Shown here: positions 50,250 through 62,621 of the stretch, piece by piece
Layout: each line of letters starts with the position of its first letter
Numbering within the stretch: the first letter of the stretch is position 1
Assembly: GCA_011800805.1 (NCBI GenBank)
Contig: MPNW01000147.1
Span: forward strand, 171,872 to 235,871
Reading direction: 5' to 3'
Length of the DNA: 64,000 nucleotides
DNA from: Hirudo medicinalis
Lineage: Eukaryota; Annelida; Clitellata; Hirudinida; Hirudinidae
Made by a program: the position numbers and the translations under genes
Notes under the pieces: model-generated
Seen by the model: only the letters and a program-made list of their open reading frames with translations
Database searches by the model: none
Told to the model about the DNA's origin: nothing

Positions 50250-53200
50250 TCATTTCTTTGAATTAGACTTATGAGAAGCACCCTTCCTCTTTTCAGCCAT
50301 ATTTTCCAACCTATTGTCGAGCTTAGACTTCAATTGAGCTCTCTTCTCTGGTTTTAGAGATTTTGAAGGAACCCCAGATCCAGGAAAAAGTTTTCCTTCT
50401 CTTGAGATCAGTTTTCGGGCGGCAATCTTGGCTTCCTTTCCACAGCCGTGGCATTCTGCAACATGGTGTGAGAGGCAGAATCTTCTTTTGCAGAAGGAAC
50501 AGTCTTGACCCAAAACAGTGGTTCTTTGCTTGCATCCTACTAAAGCACATCGAGAATTTTCTTCCACTGCTTCTTTGATAACCTCATCGAAATACTGATC
50601 AGAATGACTGCTATCCGTTTTATCCGGCTTGCTTTGTGAAGACTTTGAAGCTTTGTCTCGTGATTTGTTTGCCTTTGAAGGATTTTCAGGCAAGTTTAGA
50701 GAAGTGACATCATTTAAACATTCAGGGCCATTGTCTTGAACATTTTCAAATGGCGACCAGTAACATTCATTTTTGGAGGATGTTGATTCCATTTTTGAAA
50801 GTTGGTTGTTGGAGGCCTCAATATCTTTTTCAGTTGCAGCATCATTCAGCATCTCAGAATTAGATGGATCACCAGGAGGTGAGTCATAAGCCTCACAATC
50901 AGCCACAATGGTGTTCTTCATCTCATCACTATCTTCATTCTTTCCATTATTCATTGAGACATTCTTTGCAACTCTGATGTACCTCTCAAATTGTTCTCCT
51001 TCACTTACATGCACAAGTCCCAATTCCTCACAAATCTGAAGCAAACATTACATTATTAAAAAAAGAAAAATTAAAAAAAAGGACATTTAACTAAAAATTA
51101 ATCTAAAAAATTCAATTAAATAAAGATCTGCCCTCTGGTGAATACAGAAAAAAAAACAGTTCCCGAAGCTTGACCTGATGAATGAAAAGTCGATCAAGAG
51201 GCGTCAGTGTCGCAGGAAATCGATGCTCAGTTGTGGAATCATTCCTCATGAAATCCATCAAAAACTTCTCAAAATGGGTTCGTCTGCAAATAATTGTATG
51301 TGATGCTGTAATTACAGCAGCTGCAAATAATCATTTAAACTGAACATACCAGGACAACATTTTTAATAAATTAATATCAGTTACTAGCATAATAATATTA
51401 TTAATAAATATAATAATATCAGTATTAATACCGAGTTCTTAATTTGAATATATAACTTGTTAAAACTGCTGACAACCAAGGATCAATAGTGACAAACCTC
51501 TCTGCTTCACTTGGTTTCCCAAGTTTTTCTTCAACCCGAAGAGGAGTTCCACTGGCCACGTTCGAGGATTGAATTGCCATGTTCGAGGATTGAATCGCCA
51601 CCCTTGTTTTCTTCTGCTTGGATTTCCTTCCATCTTCAGCATTCTGTCTCAGTGGAATTTTCTTTGACTTTTCCAGTCCGTCGATTTGAACTCTCGGGAG
51701 AAACTCATTCGAAGATTCCATTTCTAAACAATGTCATCAAAACTCATCCAATTTATGTGTTCCGTGCGAGTGGTAAGTAGTCATTACTGTTTACATCATC
51801 TTACAATAAATGTCATTAAACAGTTTATAAAATGCACTTCAATTAGCTTATTAAATTTGTTTGTTTGTTTATTTATTCTTCAGTTATTCAGTGAAAATGA
51901 AATGTTTTATTGTTTGCATTTGTTGCATGAAATAAAATTCACATGATTTATTTTAAATAATATTAATAAAATATAATAACCAGACATGACATCATGAGCA
52001 GAGACAACGTCTCCAACTTGCAAGATGTACTCGAGAAAGTCCTTAATGAACTCGTCGCATCCCACAGTTTCCGAGTCGCAGACAACTGCCAAGTGTCTCC
52101 TGGCTCTCGTCAAAGCCACGTTTATTCTCCGCTTTTCCGACAAAAATCCAACTTCACCTGTCAACGGTTTCTTTGCTTTTAGTAAATTTAGCTTAAAAAT
52201 AACATTTTTTATTCAAACTTAAAACATAAAGTTTCACTCCACTGATGACAAAATATACTCAGAAATGCAGCTTAAATGTGTCATCGAATTACTGAACTTT
52301 AAAAGCAGATGAAGAAAACCATTTTAGGAAATTAAATATAAATTGATTTAATAAAGAGACTGTTTATCATCAAAAAACAACATTTATAAAATCAATGCCC
52401 TATTCAACAGATGATCAAAATTTAAATAACTTTCATGACTCGCCTTGGTAATTTGAACGAACCAATGAAAGCAAGATGGCCTCCTTCTCTCGACCTTGAA
52501 ATCCATCAACAGACTTCACCTCAACTCCTGGGTTGGTTGGATGCAACTTTTGTCTCAAAATCTCCACCTGCATGTCAATAAATGTATTTATTGTGCATTT
52601 GCATGAAACTAATTGAATTTGAAATACATACTCTTGATCAAAGGAATTAACAAATGAAATACAAGCAACTGATGGCAAGGATCTCACCTGGAGATTATAA
52701 GGTACTATCACCCCAATTTGGTCTTCTTTCAAACCACATCTCAGGAGCTTCTTGACATGGTAACAGACGATATCAGCCTCCCCTTTAAAAAGACATTCAT
52801 GATGATTTTCATTAAATCAATTTTAAGTAGCAATGTTCAAAGTTTGAAATTGTGCAGCTACAGATGCTAAACATGATTTTTTCTACATGAGTGTTGGAAC
52901 CAACAATCCAAAATGTCAAACCTTCGTTTCCCTTAGAAAGGTCATCTTCAAGGCAAATTTCTTGAAAGCCACAACCTGATGTGTCAATCAGTATCACAGG
53001 TGTTGATGTCAATTCGTTTTGTTCTACATTTGGCAGATCCCTTTAGAAGTAGGTGGAGTTTGTTATAATTAAGGCTTAATTATGTCTATGTGTGAACCTA
53101 TTATTATTAATGAAATACTAATATGACATTACAACAAGGACAACCTAATTATAATATCACATATTAATAATGCAAATAGTTCTTATGCAATTCATACTTC

Positions 53201-56141
53201 AACAGGTGGCCAGCGACACTCTCGTCGGCAATGAGTCTTCCATTGTAAAGTTTCCTCGATGGCCAGTCCATGATCCTCTCATGCATTCTGTACTGAGTTG
53301 TTAGCATCCTCAGAATGGAGTCTCCAAACTGCTCAATCAATCTTTCCATGAGAGTCACCTCCAACTGCTCCTTCACCTCCCTGATTGAAAACAGTGGAAA
53401 CAATTACCACCATTTTTTTTACAAAATAAATTTAAATGAAACAAATGTAATTATTATTAAAAATGGTAAAAAATTAAACAAGAACCCTGAAGAGAGAATT
53501 GTGGGGGGGAGTTGATTGTGATCACCTGCCAAAACACACTTCTTTCCTCTCAACAAAGCTGTCCAACAAGCAACTTCGAGAGCCTGATTGAGAAATTCTA
53601 AAATACTAAAATATAAATAGTAGATAATGCAATAAAAATAATTGAAAACAAATTAGAAACACTGAAAGCATCCACAAACAAAGTCAATAAAACTCATAAG
53701 TGACCTGTGAGCACTCATCGATGACAACCAAGTCGAAGTCATTTTTTATCCTCTTTTGAGTCAATGGCCCTTCCTCGGATGCCATAGTGAGCGTGCAGAG
53801 TACGATCTGACATCGGGATAAAATGTCCGACACCGTTTGTTCCTCTCTGTTCTTCAACTCGGACCTCAGGACTTTCAATTCTTCTCTCAGCTTCTGTCTC
53901 TTGAATTTGTTCTTGCGACTCGAAAAGCTGTTCTGGAGAAGTGTTTCGAATGATGCAATTTGCTTTTGAGTTGCGTATTTTAACTGCATTAATTAAGTCA
54001 CCTTAAATAATCTAAATCAATTAGCATTTAAGTGTATTTAATAAAAATTAAAAATCACATCAATAAACAGAGAAAAAATACAACAAAAAGTAAATTTTGA
54101 TAAAATTGGTAATATCCTTCAGCAAATTGCAATACTAATAATTTGATAATTGAAAATACATTCAATTAAATACCATGATCTCATTGATATCCTTCCTGAC
54201 ATCTTCGACGATTCTTGTTCCGTCCGAAGATGACACGATGGCATCCAACGAATGCTTCACAATGGAAGGCAACAGTCGAGCAGGGTGACCGATCCTCACC
54301 ATCTTCATCTTCGAGTCGGAAAGTTTTTCCACCAGGTTGTCAACTGCAATGTTTGATGGGGCACAAACCAACACCTTGGAATCAACAAATGAGCAAAATT
54401 TTAATGAATTTAAAATAAAGGCAACGAAAACTGAAAATTCAATTTTTCTATAAAACCAAAGTCATCCCAGATGTTGCAAAAATCTTTAACCATTCTGTAA
54501 TTCAACATTCATTTCTTTACCATTTTGAACTTTAAGAGATACTAAAGTTTTGAAAAGTGCAATAAAGGGTATGAATATTACCATAATATCCATTTGTAAA
54601 AAATAAAATAAAAATAACATCACCCAATACATGAATCTCATTATGAAGTTTAGTTAACCAGTAGATATTTATATGCCTGAAGGGGAGTTGATTGTGATCG
54701 CCAGCCAAAACAAAGCTTTTCAAATAGAGGTATTTTGAAACATTGCAATGTAAATTTTATGTTATGTTATAATTTGTTATATGTTATAATAAAATGTTAT
54801 AATTTATGCAGATTGTAAAATAATTCTATGAACACATCCACAATAAATTCATGTAACATCTTTACATAAATAGAAATAAATAGCAATAATTTTTAACAAT
54901 ATACAATAAATTATAATTAAGGACCTTCATGTCCATGTGTACAGCCTGCTTAATGACTTCAGTAACGGTCGTTGTCTTTCCAGTTCCGGGTGGACCATGG
55001 ATTATGGCGACTTCCTTCTGCTCCATGGCAAACTTCACAGCATCTCTCTGAGATCCATCGAGGCTTCCATTGAAATACTTGATTTCTACATTCATGAGGA
55101 AATTGTATCAAAGAAACTAGTTCATATCAAAAACGTCAAAACTTAATTTCTAAGCTGATAACATTTTAACATAATCCTCTCCAGAATAATTCACTTTAAA
55201 GTAATTCTCTAAGAGGAATTCACAGAGCTTTGTCGAAAAATGTACAAATCCAAAAATAAGTATTAGTTTAATGTACACTTGTAATAAACCATTTAGGAAA
55301 CCTTTGATTTCATTGGGAATTGGATTAAGTGAAGACATCCCAAACAACACATTAACCAAATGACCTCCTTTAGAATCCAAGTTATCGAGTGTTCTACAAT
55401 GCAATAATGTTTAAGCACCAAAATTGAGGAGTCAACTCAATAAATTCAACTATGATCACATATTTTAGAAATAATAATTTAATTAATAAATATTAATTAC
55501 ATAACTAATGGATAATACATATTTAAATACCAACATAAGTTAAAATAAAGAGAATTTCATGTGTACTTTTGCAATCTTCGATAAGTTATATCATTAGCGA
55601 GTTTAACAATCTTGTAAAGCTGAGACTCATCCAAACTGAGCAGTTGTTCATCATTGCCATCAAATGCTATGCTGATGCTGGACTGTTGAACTTTGGAAAC
55701 AACTCCAGAAGCTATTTGGTCGTCAGTTCCCGAGGATAAACTTAACCCGACAATGTCACCTTTAGAAATCAAATCATGGGTAATGAATATTCAATAACAA
55801 TGTTAACCTCAAAATACATACCTGATGTAAAATTATGAGCTGGCATTTGGTTGTCAGTGGATAGCACCAAAATGTTTCTATTGAAGAGTCCAACATATCT
55901 TCGATTTATATGCAGTTTCAAAAGACATAACCCTTTTTGTTCCAAAACCTTTGGAGACACATTTTCCAGCAACAGCCTTAAAGTAAAAGTATTTGAATTA
56001 ACGAATATTTAAGTGCATACTACATCTGCAACTTTGGTTAAACATGGATATATAGACTAAAGCGTGTTACTTGGTTTCGTCAATTTCTGCTTCTCTCTCT
56101 TTTTTGAGAAGTTCTCTGCTTTTTGTTACGAACTTTTCCAT
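50250..56141 (-). CDS. IGHMBP2: IGHMBP2/SMUBP-2 helicase: SF1 UPF1-like core, R3H and AN1 zinc finger
   Basis: Sixteen exons in transcript order: 56141-56071, 55976-55822, 55759-55567, 55393-55302, 55085-54925, 54374-54174, 53983-53705, 53583-53486, 53380-53198, 53040-52922, 52782-52688, 52567-52444, 52157-51981, 51723-51498, 51283-51175, 51035-50250. Phases close to 1022 residues (human 993). Start [16 protein letters not shown] matches the family. Helicase motifs: [11 protein letters not shown], Ia [85 protein letters not shown]. All key residues are present. R3H domain: [11 protein letters not shown] ... [18 protein letters not shown]1 finger near the C-terminus: [20 protein letters not shown]...[13 protein letters not shown]. 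It is a 5'-3' RNA/DNA helicase tied to ribosomes and tRNA. The intron after exon 12 uses a GC donor (GCGAGT). Exon 14 has a tandem [14 protein letters not shown] duplication. Confidence 0.95.
54682..54722 (-). pseudogene. Partial duplicate of IGHMBP2 exon 8 inside intron 5
   Basis: About 39 bases match 53505-53543 of exon 8 at roughly 85-90% identity, including the bases for [10 protein letters not shown] (helicase motif III). On the minus strand it reads [14 protein letters not shown] and then diverges. It lacks the exon's splice acceptor side and lies between exons 5 and 6, out of the normal order, so it is a non-functional exon fragment. Confidence 0.7.
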
Positions 56142-56754
56142 GGTTTGTTATCTGGGCGATGATGCAAACACTGTATATATTCAACACATATAATATAGGA
56201 GGGTTTTGAGGTGATTGCTTATGTATTTTTTAAAAATCCGTGATTTCAAAACATAGTTAATAATGCTATACTATATACCTGAAGCGATCATCTGTCTATT
56301 GTTAAGCGCTAAGACTTTTAAACGCTTGTTTACCAAATAGCCCCAGAATATGGCAACTAATTTCATTTAATTTTACAACTGCTAATTTAATTAAATGTGG
56401 GCGTTCTCTACACTTTGAGATTAAGTTGCGTTATGTTTAAAATAAAGCCGTAAGTTTCCTTTTTCAGTTAAAAAAAAATTGGCTTAAGTCCGACCAGGGG
56501 CATCATTTCAGCTTTTGCCAGGGGTTACAAACCCTCACCCAACTTGAAGAAATGTCCAATTTTTGCTTCTAGCCAAAAGTCCGCAACAGTCTGTCCAGGG
56601 GAAGTTAGTTATCAAAGTCCAATAAAAAGCCAGACTTTTGCAGGATCTTTAATCATTAGAGTATAAATGCACTTGTTGCATGGACTCTTCGTTGTTTCAT
56701 TGCCTAAGTTACTCTTACTCTCCAGCTGTAGCTTTGTCGTTTTTAAAAATAAAG
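56142..56754. other. IGHMBP2 5' flank, otherwise nothing recognised
   Basis: It contains the IGHMBP2 5' UTR and promoter just above 56141. The remainder has no exon or element I can name. Confidence 0.4.
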
Positions 56755-57340
56755 TGCTGTGGATAATCATCTCGCCGTGCTTTGTAATACTGGGTTTATT
56801 ATTATATACATCATTTATAATATATCTTTATTGATATATTATTGTCATTTTTATTCATATATTAACTTGCGTTGCTGAGGTGCAGAAATGTCAAAACGCA
56901 AAGAAGCACACGAAAGAAATTTCGTGATGAGGTGGATGAGCGAGAAATCCCGAACGGATTCTGCAAGCTCTTTAGTTTTGGCTTAACAAATGGACGGTAT
57001 GGCCTGTAAAGATGTCTCCGACAGTGCATCTAAAATAAAAAAATGACAAATGTGGCGGCGCTCTTGCTGGGGGAATTGATTTGGAATTGGGCAATAACTG
57101 TGGTGCACTACAATCTAGTGGTGGTAATATTTCTGCATCGATGACTGTTGCTAAGGTAACAGTGTCGTCATTGAAGAACGAATTTAGCTTGCCTGATATT
57201 CAGAAAAAAAAACCGAAGAAATTTGCTGCCGGTGTGGTCTTCATATCCGATGCAAATGTTAATTGAAAGACCTTGATCGACAAGGCTTACGAGACATGGT
57301 TGGAACAGCCAAGGCATGGCATAGCTACTAGGCGATCAAA
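56755..57340 (+). pseudogene. hAT-like transposon relic, copy 2
   Basis: From GTGGATAATCATCTCGCC at 56758 onward this aligns with 738-1100: the same leader with TATATCA-type repeats, the same start of coding sequence (ATGTCAAAACGCAAAG versus ATGTCAAAAGGCAAAAG), the KWMSEK/KWMSKK segment, and GTGGCGGCGCT...GGAATTGATTTGGAATT. It keeps the N-terminal, basic BED-like portion only. Sequence after 57110 differs from copy 1. Stops interrupt the frame. Confidence 0.6.
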
Positions 57341-58189
57341 TCGACATTTTTGTTAAGTCGTAATTGTTAAAATGTTGTCAGTCAATTAAACACCATCATT
57401 CTTGTCTTGTTGTGGCCAGCATACATTAGTTTTTTTTTAATTTGTTCTTTTCTTAAGAATATGTACATTGCAAGAATAGTGTCTATATTTAGTATTATTA
57501 CTAGCTAGTTTTAATGTACTGAAGCTGCTTTTGTATAGTCAAACATCTTAAGCTATATTATTGTGATTGTAAATCATTCCATCATGACACCCAGAATTTT
57601 TTCAGGGGGTTTGATTTTTGAAGACCTTTTTTTTTAGGTTTTTATCTTTTCAGAGATAATTTTTCTAATGTTATGCTGATAATATTTGTTAAATATCGAG
57701 ATATCGATAATTAAAACCAGTTGTAAAATATAATTATCCATTATTTTTTTTATTTAGCAATTTTGGAGGGTTTTTCATGTTTATGGCACAAAAGAGCTTG
57801 CCGCAAAATTGCCTCTCACGACTTTCTCCTCTTTCCAAATCCAAATGAATGTTGATTATCCTTATCACTCTTCTAAATTTTGCGATTTGGAAAACTCTTT
57901 AATTCAGAATTTAAAAGTTCATTATGCAATAAAATTAATTTAATTTTGTGAAACCAATCATATCAAAATTTAGTTTTGTTAATTTGTAACGCTTCGTGGC
58001 GGGCGAAGTAACGAAGTAAAAGTATTTCCGAAAATCTTAGTTCATTACCAGTAAAAGTACTGAACATTTTCGTACTTCGTTACAAGTAAAAAGTACTCCG
58101 ATTGCACTTAAGTAAAGTAACACGTTACTTTTACTTCGTTAGCCAACAACAAAGATACTATGGGTTAATGGCCGGTGAAGTCTGCATCC
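57341..58189. other. AT-rich intergenic stretch
   Basis: No gene or element recognised. Around 57990-58140 there is a run of AAGTAA/GTAAAAGTA-type motifs (a low-complexity patch). Confidence 0.4.
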
Positions 58190-58290
58190 ATGTGGGGTGT
58201 GCACCCCCATCTCTTGGTTGGCACCCCCAAAATTACAAAATCCTGTACAACTTGCTCCATGGACCTCTGAGTCCTCCAATACCAGACCAT
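58190..58290. repeat. Dispersed repeat, copy 2
   Basis: It matches 1878-1952 over about 75 bases (GTGCACCCCC, GGCACCCCC, AATTACAAAATCCTGTA). It is in the same orientation as copy 1 and, like it, lies downstream of a hAT-like relic. Confidence 0.6.
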
Positions 58291-61190
58291 AATACATAGT
58301 CGCTTCTGGTAACGTAACGCAAGTTTAATTTCTAAAGTTGTAAAGGACTTAAAACGGTAGAATATGAGATAAAAACATTTATGAGCTGCAACAAAATTTG
58401 AGATAATTTTAATTTGTACATTAAACTTTAGAGTCGAAACTTTACAATTCCTGCCTTCAAAACTTTGTAGAGACCTGGAAGGAACTACATGTATAAGATG
58501 CACCCAGTTTTTAGACCTTAAATTTTTCTATAAAAAAAAAGAGCGACTTATACATATGGTCTCTGAAATTATGACAAATGACATTCGAAAAACTTTAATA
58601 GCTTTATTACATTGGTAATTTAAATAATTTGATGGTTGTCAAATTTCCACATTGTCAATTACAAGCTGTAATTTGTTTATAAGTAGCTTAAATTTCAACA
58701 ATAAATACGTGCTAATGACACCATACTCCTTAAATCTCATTTAATTCTCAAAAATTTAGAATTTCATCATTTTCCGAGGCGGCAATAAAATTTCCTTCTG
58801 TTAGTAGAAGTTGAAAGTTATATTCAGGTTCCTCTGCCAATTAAGTGTAAATTGAAAAGCCATTAAACATTTTTTAAGGCGAAAGATGTTTTATTCATAC
58901 TTAATATCAAAATGAATTTATTTAAAAAAATTATATTATAATGTTAAATACGTTATAATTTTAGGGATTTAAATAAATTTATCTATTAGGGATTGCGACC
59001 TTTAAAAATCAGAATCAATTCCATTGTGCGAGTGTGACCCTCATGGTTTGATTTACTTCTTTTCTAACATGTTGTGTATAACCTTTTAGTATGATTGTGT
59101 ACGAATACGTCAAAATATGCACAAACTGAGAAAATAGATTGCATTAACTACAAATGGTAAACGACACATAACGACGGTTGTGTTCGACCTGAGCTAACGT
59201 ACACGCCTATAATCACAATGAACTTTTGAGGTAAAGTGTATGGATTATTATGATTATTGAAAAATATTCATATTCGTACGTTGATTCATGGCGAGTTTTG
59301 GTCCAGAAATTCTAAGTTAAAATGAGTCAACCGCAGTGCGAACCCAATCAGGTTTCGAAATTTGAAACAAGCGGCAGGATGGGCTTCGCATCGTGGTGAA
59401 AATTGACAGACTTTGCATATTTATTTCTGGACTTCCAAGTCAACAAATTTGATTTTTTTGAGTAGTTTTTCTGCGTGCTAGTTTATTGAATAAAAGGATG
59501 CATACAACATCTTTAGCGTTAATTTGATGTACATTACCTTCCACATTCTTTGGCAAGAGTCTCTGTCAAAAAGATAGTGATTGCACTATGCCTAATTGAA
59601 CTACAGTTCAATTAAGCTTGAACAGGGAGTTGGACTTACATTCTTGCCAGCGTAGCCAAGGCTGGCAGTTCATTCCGAAACATTCCAGAAGGAGATTGTC
59701 CTCTGAAATGCCTTGAAAAAATCTTTTAAAATTTCAAATAACTGTGAACATTGAGCAATAATAACATGACATATTTTTACATGACATGATATTTTTTGGA
59801 AAAATTTCAACGCAAGAGTAGAGGATCCTCGCCAAGTTAACTTCACGATTCCCTTGCAATGTTTCATTCGCTGTTCGTTTTATTTCCATACATCACCTTG
59901 AATAGCGTTGAGAAAAAGGCCAATGGAAAGCAGACACAATAACTTTGCTTTAAGAAAATTTAAATATTTGTTTACATTATTTCCGTTGTTTTTGGGGAGT
60001 GGCGATAGCTTGACCTTCCCAAAATTAGTTGAAGATTTTTTTATTTACACTAATTAATTTAAAAATAGCCTCATTCACTCATATTTCCCCAAAAACATTT
60101 GGGGTTCGAATTGTGCGAAGGTTCCCAGGGACAGGGAGTTTGGGCAGGGAGGGACCGTTTTGGCGAGAAACAAAAAAACATCAACTCATCAAGTTGTGCG
60201 AGAGCTTATCCCTGGGAAAAGCCGAAGTGGCATCTATGCAGCTGACGTACATCACGGCAGACAAACGGCAATTAATTTGACAACTAAAGCTCAAATACGA
60301 CAGAGAACAGAAAATTGTTGCGAATTAACAATCAGTTCAGCTCAAACTACTGTCAATGGCCTCCTAACATATTTTGCTGACGATTAGTTGGTTAAATTTT
60401 GAACACAGTAATTACAATTACTAGGACGAGCTCAGCCCGAATTTAAGTTGCAGTTTGTTCATGTCCGAAAAACCAGTTTAGAAACATTCTCATGCTTTTG
60501 CAACCAGTTGTTCGTTACCATGAAATTCTATTGCGTGCCATTAGCAAATGTCTCAAGGATATAGATGCTACTATTTCACATTATTTAGCCTTCTCGGTGC
60601 CAATGCCTTCTCAATCACTTATTCACAATTTCACCTCAGGCTGAGTGTCTCGGCCTCTGCTAGCCAGCTTTTGAACCGACCAGCCCGTTTCTCGTCTCAT
60701 GTTTTTTCAGCACTTGTTGTCAACAATATTAGGTTAAAAGCGAATTCTAAAATCAATTGAAAATATTTAATGTTTATTATAATTTTAATTAATGTTATTT
60801 TTAATGGTTTTATTTTAACAGCAACGCATATGCGTTCAAAAATGACATTAAATCATATCAAATCAATTCGAATATACAAATTCAAAAACCTTTAAATTAA
60901 CATTTTTTAAACATTTATTATAACTAGATGTCTCAGTAGTTCAATGAGAAGGTTTTTCAATTTCACTGGCTCAGTGCACGGCTAAGCTCGTTGTTGATAT
61001 TTTAGACTGGTGCTGTTTAGGGAATTACCTCAGGGGCCTTTTATAATTTTCAAAAGTACGCAGTCTTTGAACAATGGAAGAATGACCTTATAAGAGATTT
61101 CAGACTTTATAAAGCCAATGCTAAGGATCAAACTGAAGACTTTAGTGTTCATTTAACTTGGAATGTTAGTTGAATGCAACTGAGCCTAAA
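58291..61190. other. Intergenic, no gene recognised
   Basis: AT-rich with scattered short frames. 60156-60240 shares a core (TCAAGTTGTGCGAG, CCCTG, AAAAGC) with 21041-21120. 61035-61150 in the plus strand is open (FEQWKNDLIRDFRLYKANAK) and might be an upstream exon of the gene that follows, but no splice junction could be fixed. Confidence 0.35.
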
Positions 61191-62256
61191 ATGCTTTTGT
61201 CACAACAGATGCAGGTGAGTTTAAGTTTAAATTTATATTTTACATTTACAACTTTAATAAATAGTTGTCATTCTTTTATTTCATTAGGAAGCACTTTTAC
61301 ATTTACTGGAAGCCTCTGAATTATCAGAACTTGAGGATTATTTGAGAAGCTGCTTTCACATAGCCCTACCAAACTATGTTGGTGTTTAGATGTTATTTCT
61401 GTAATATTTCTATTGGCAATTGAAAGTTTAATTTGAATTTGTTTCAAATTTTAATGGTTAAATGCCCAAAGAATATTCTTCTCAAGAATGACAAAAGTAG
61501 TTTTGCAACATTACTATAATAATTTATTACAGATATCTAAAATTTGTTCTTTTTATTAAGACATTGCCTACTTTGTGCAAAATTTTGGTGTGGGCCTGAT
61601 AAAATTTAGACTTAATTTTGTTAATGTATTAACCGCTACAGCGGCATTCTTTTATAATCGCATTACACATATTTGCACTAGTTATAATCATTTTGATAAG
61701 ACATCCTGTTGTCTCCAGATGCTTATCAGATTAAATTTAAGCATATCCTGAAAATGAATTCCGGAGTAGTCTGGTCCAATTGATTTTAGTTGTGCGAGAC
61801 GTCTGCAAACATTTTAGCTTCGATTCAATGAAGGAGGAGAGCAATTATAGGAATTTTAAAACATGCAAGCAATTACATTGTTTATGCTTTTGTTTAGTAG
61901 TTTATTTTATCTCAGGTCGATTCAGTGGTGTACGTACTGAACGGTGATGGTGAATCCAAGGACTTGATCAGCTCTCGCGGTGTGACTCATGTTCTGCCAA
62001 GAGAGGGAATTTTATAGTTGGTTTATGACATTTTTTTGTTTTATGGGTAATCTTAAAGATATTAATTTTTATTATTTGTATTGTTTCTTATTGCTTTCAT
62101 TCTCAGGTTTTTTTTTCTGGATAAGTTGCAAATTATTTCCTTACACATTATAAGTTTCCCCTATCTACTGTTAGCTTTGCATGATGTGTTTATGCAAAGT
62201 AGACCATTTGATCATCTGTAATTATGTTACAGGCTCTACCATAATAAAATTAACAA

Positions 62257-62287
<31 letters not shown>

Positions 62288-62621
62288 GTTATTCAATATT
62301 TCTCTACCTCTTGAATGTCTCAAGTAGAAACGATTTTTCAGAGTATAGGAAATTAGCTTCCATGTGGGACATGTTTTGATTTATTATATCTTCTGACCAG
62401 TAAAGGACTGCTGAATTAATAAAAATACTGAATATTGAAATTATTTTAGATACATATTCCACTACATTATGCACTCTTTGTATGCATGTTCTGATTTATA
62501 CAGTGAGACAGTTGAGAAGAGGAAGCGACATGTAGTTCCTTCCCTGAAGCCGTCAGACCCAATGTCTTCTCTGCTCACCATGGGGAACCAGCAGTTGGTG
62601 GAGCATCAGTCCAAAGGTGAG
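61191..62621 (+). CDS. Unrecognised gene, four candidate exons, incomplete at 3' end
   Basis: Candidate exons: 61191-61214, 61288-61377, 61916-62029 and 62501-62621. Each internal one is bounded by AG and GT, and the phases join without a stop. Readable pieces: MLLSQQMQ; EALLHLLEASELSELEDYLR; VDSVVYVLNGDGESKDLISS; then, across the third junction, YETVEKRKRHVVPSLKPSDP. The second exon looks helical and leucine-rich, and the fourth is basic (KRKRH), suggesting a possible nuclear protein, but no domain is recognised. The ATG at 61191 is the first in the joined frame and may or may not be the true start. The gene must continue past 62621, where a GTGAGT donor follows. Further exons between 62622 and 64000 were not found with confidence. 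Confidence 0.5.
62260..62290. repeat. (ATT)n microsatellite
   Basis: About ten ATT units between exons three and four of the unrecognised gene. Confidence 0.8.

Noticed and set aside
60029..60387. Two overlapping plus-strand frames near 60 kb
   Set aside because: They overlap the short repeat shared with 21 kb and match no known protein.
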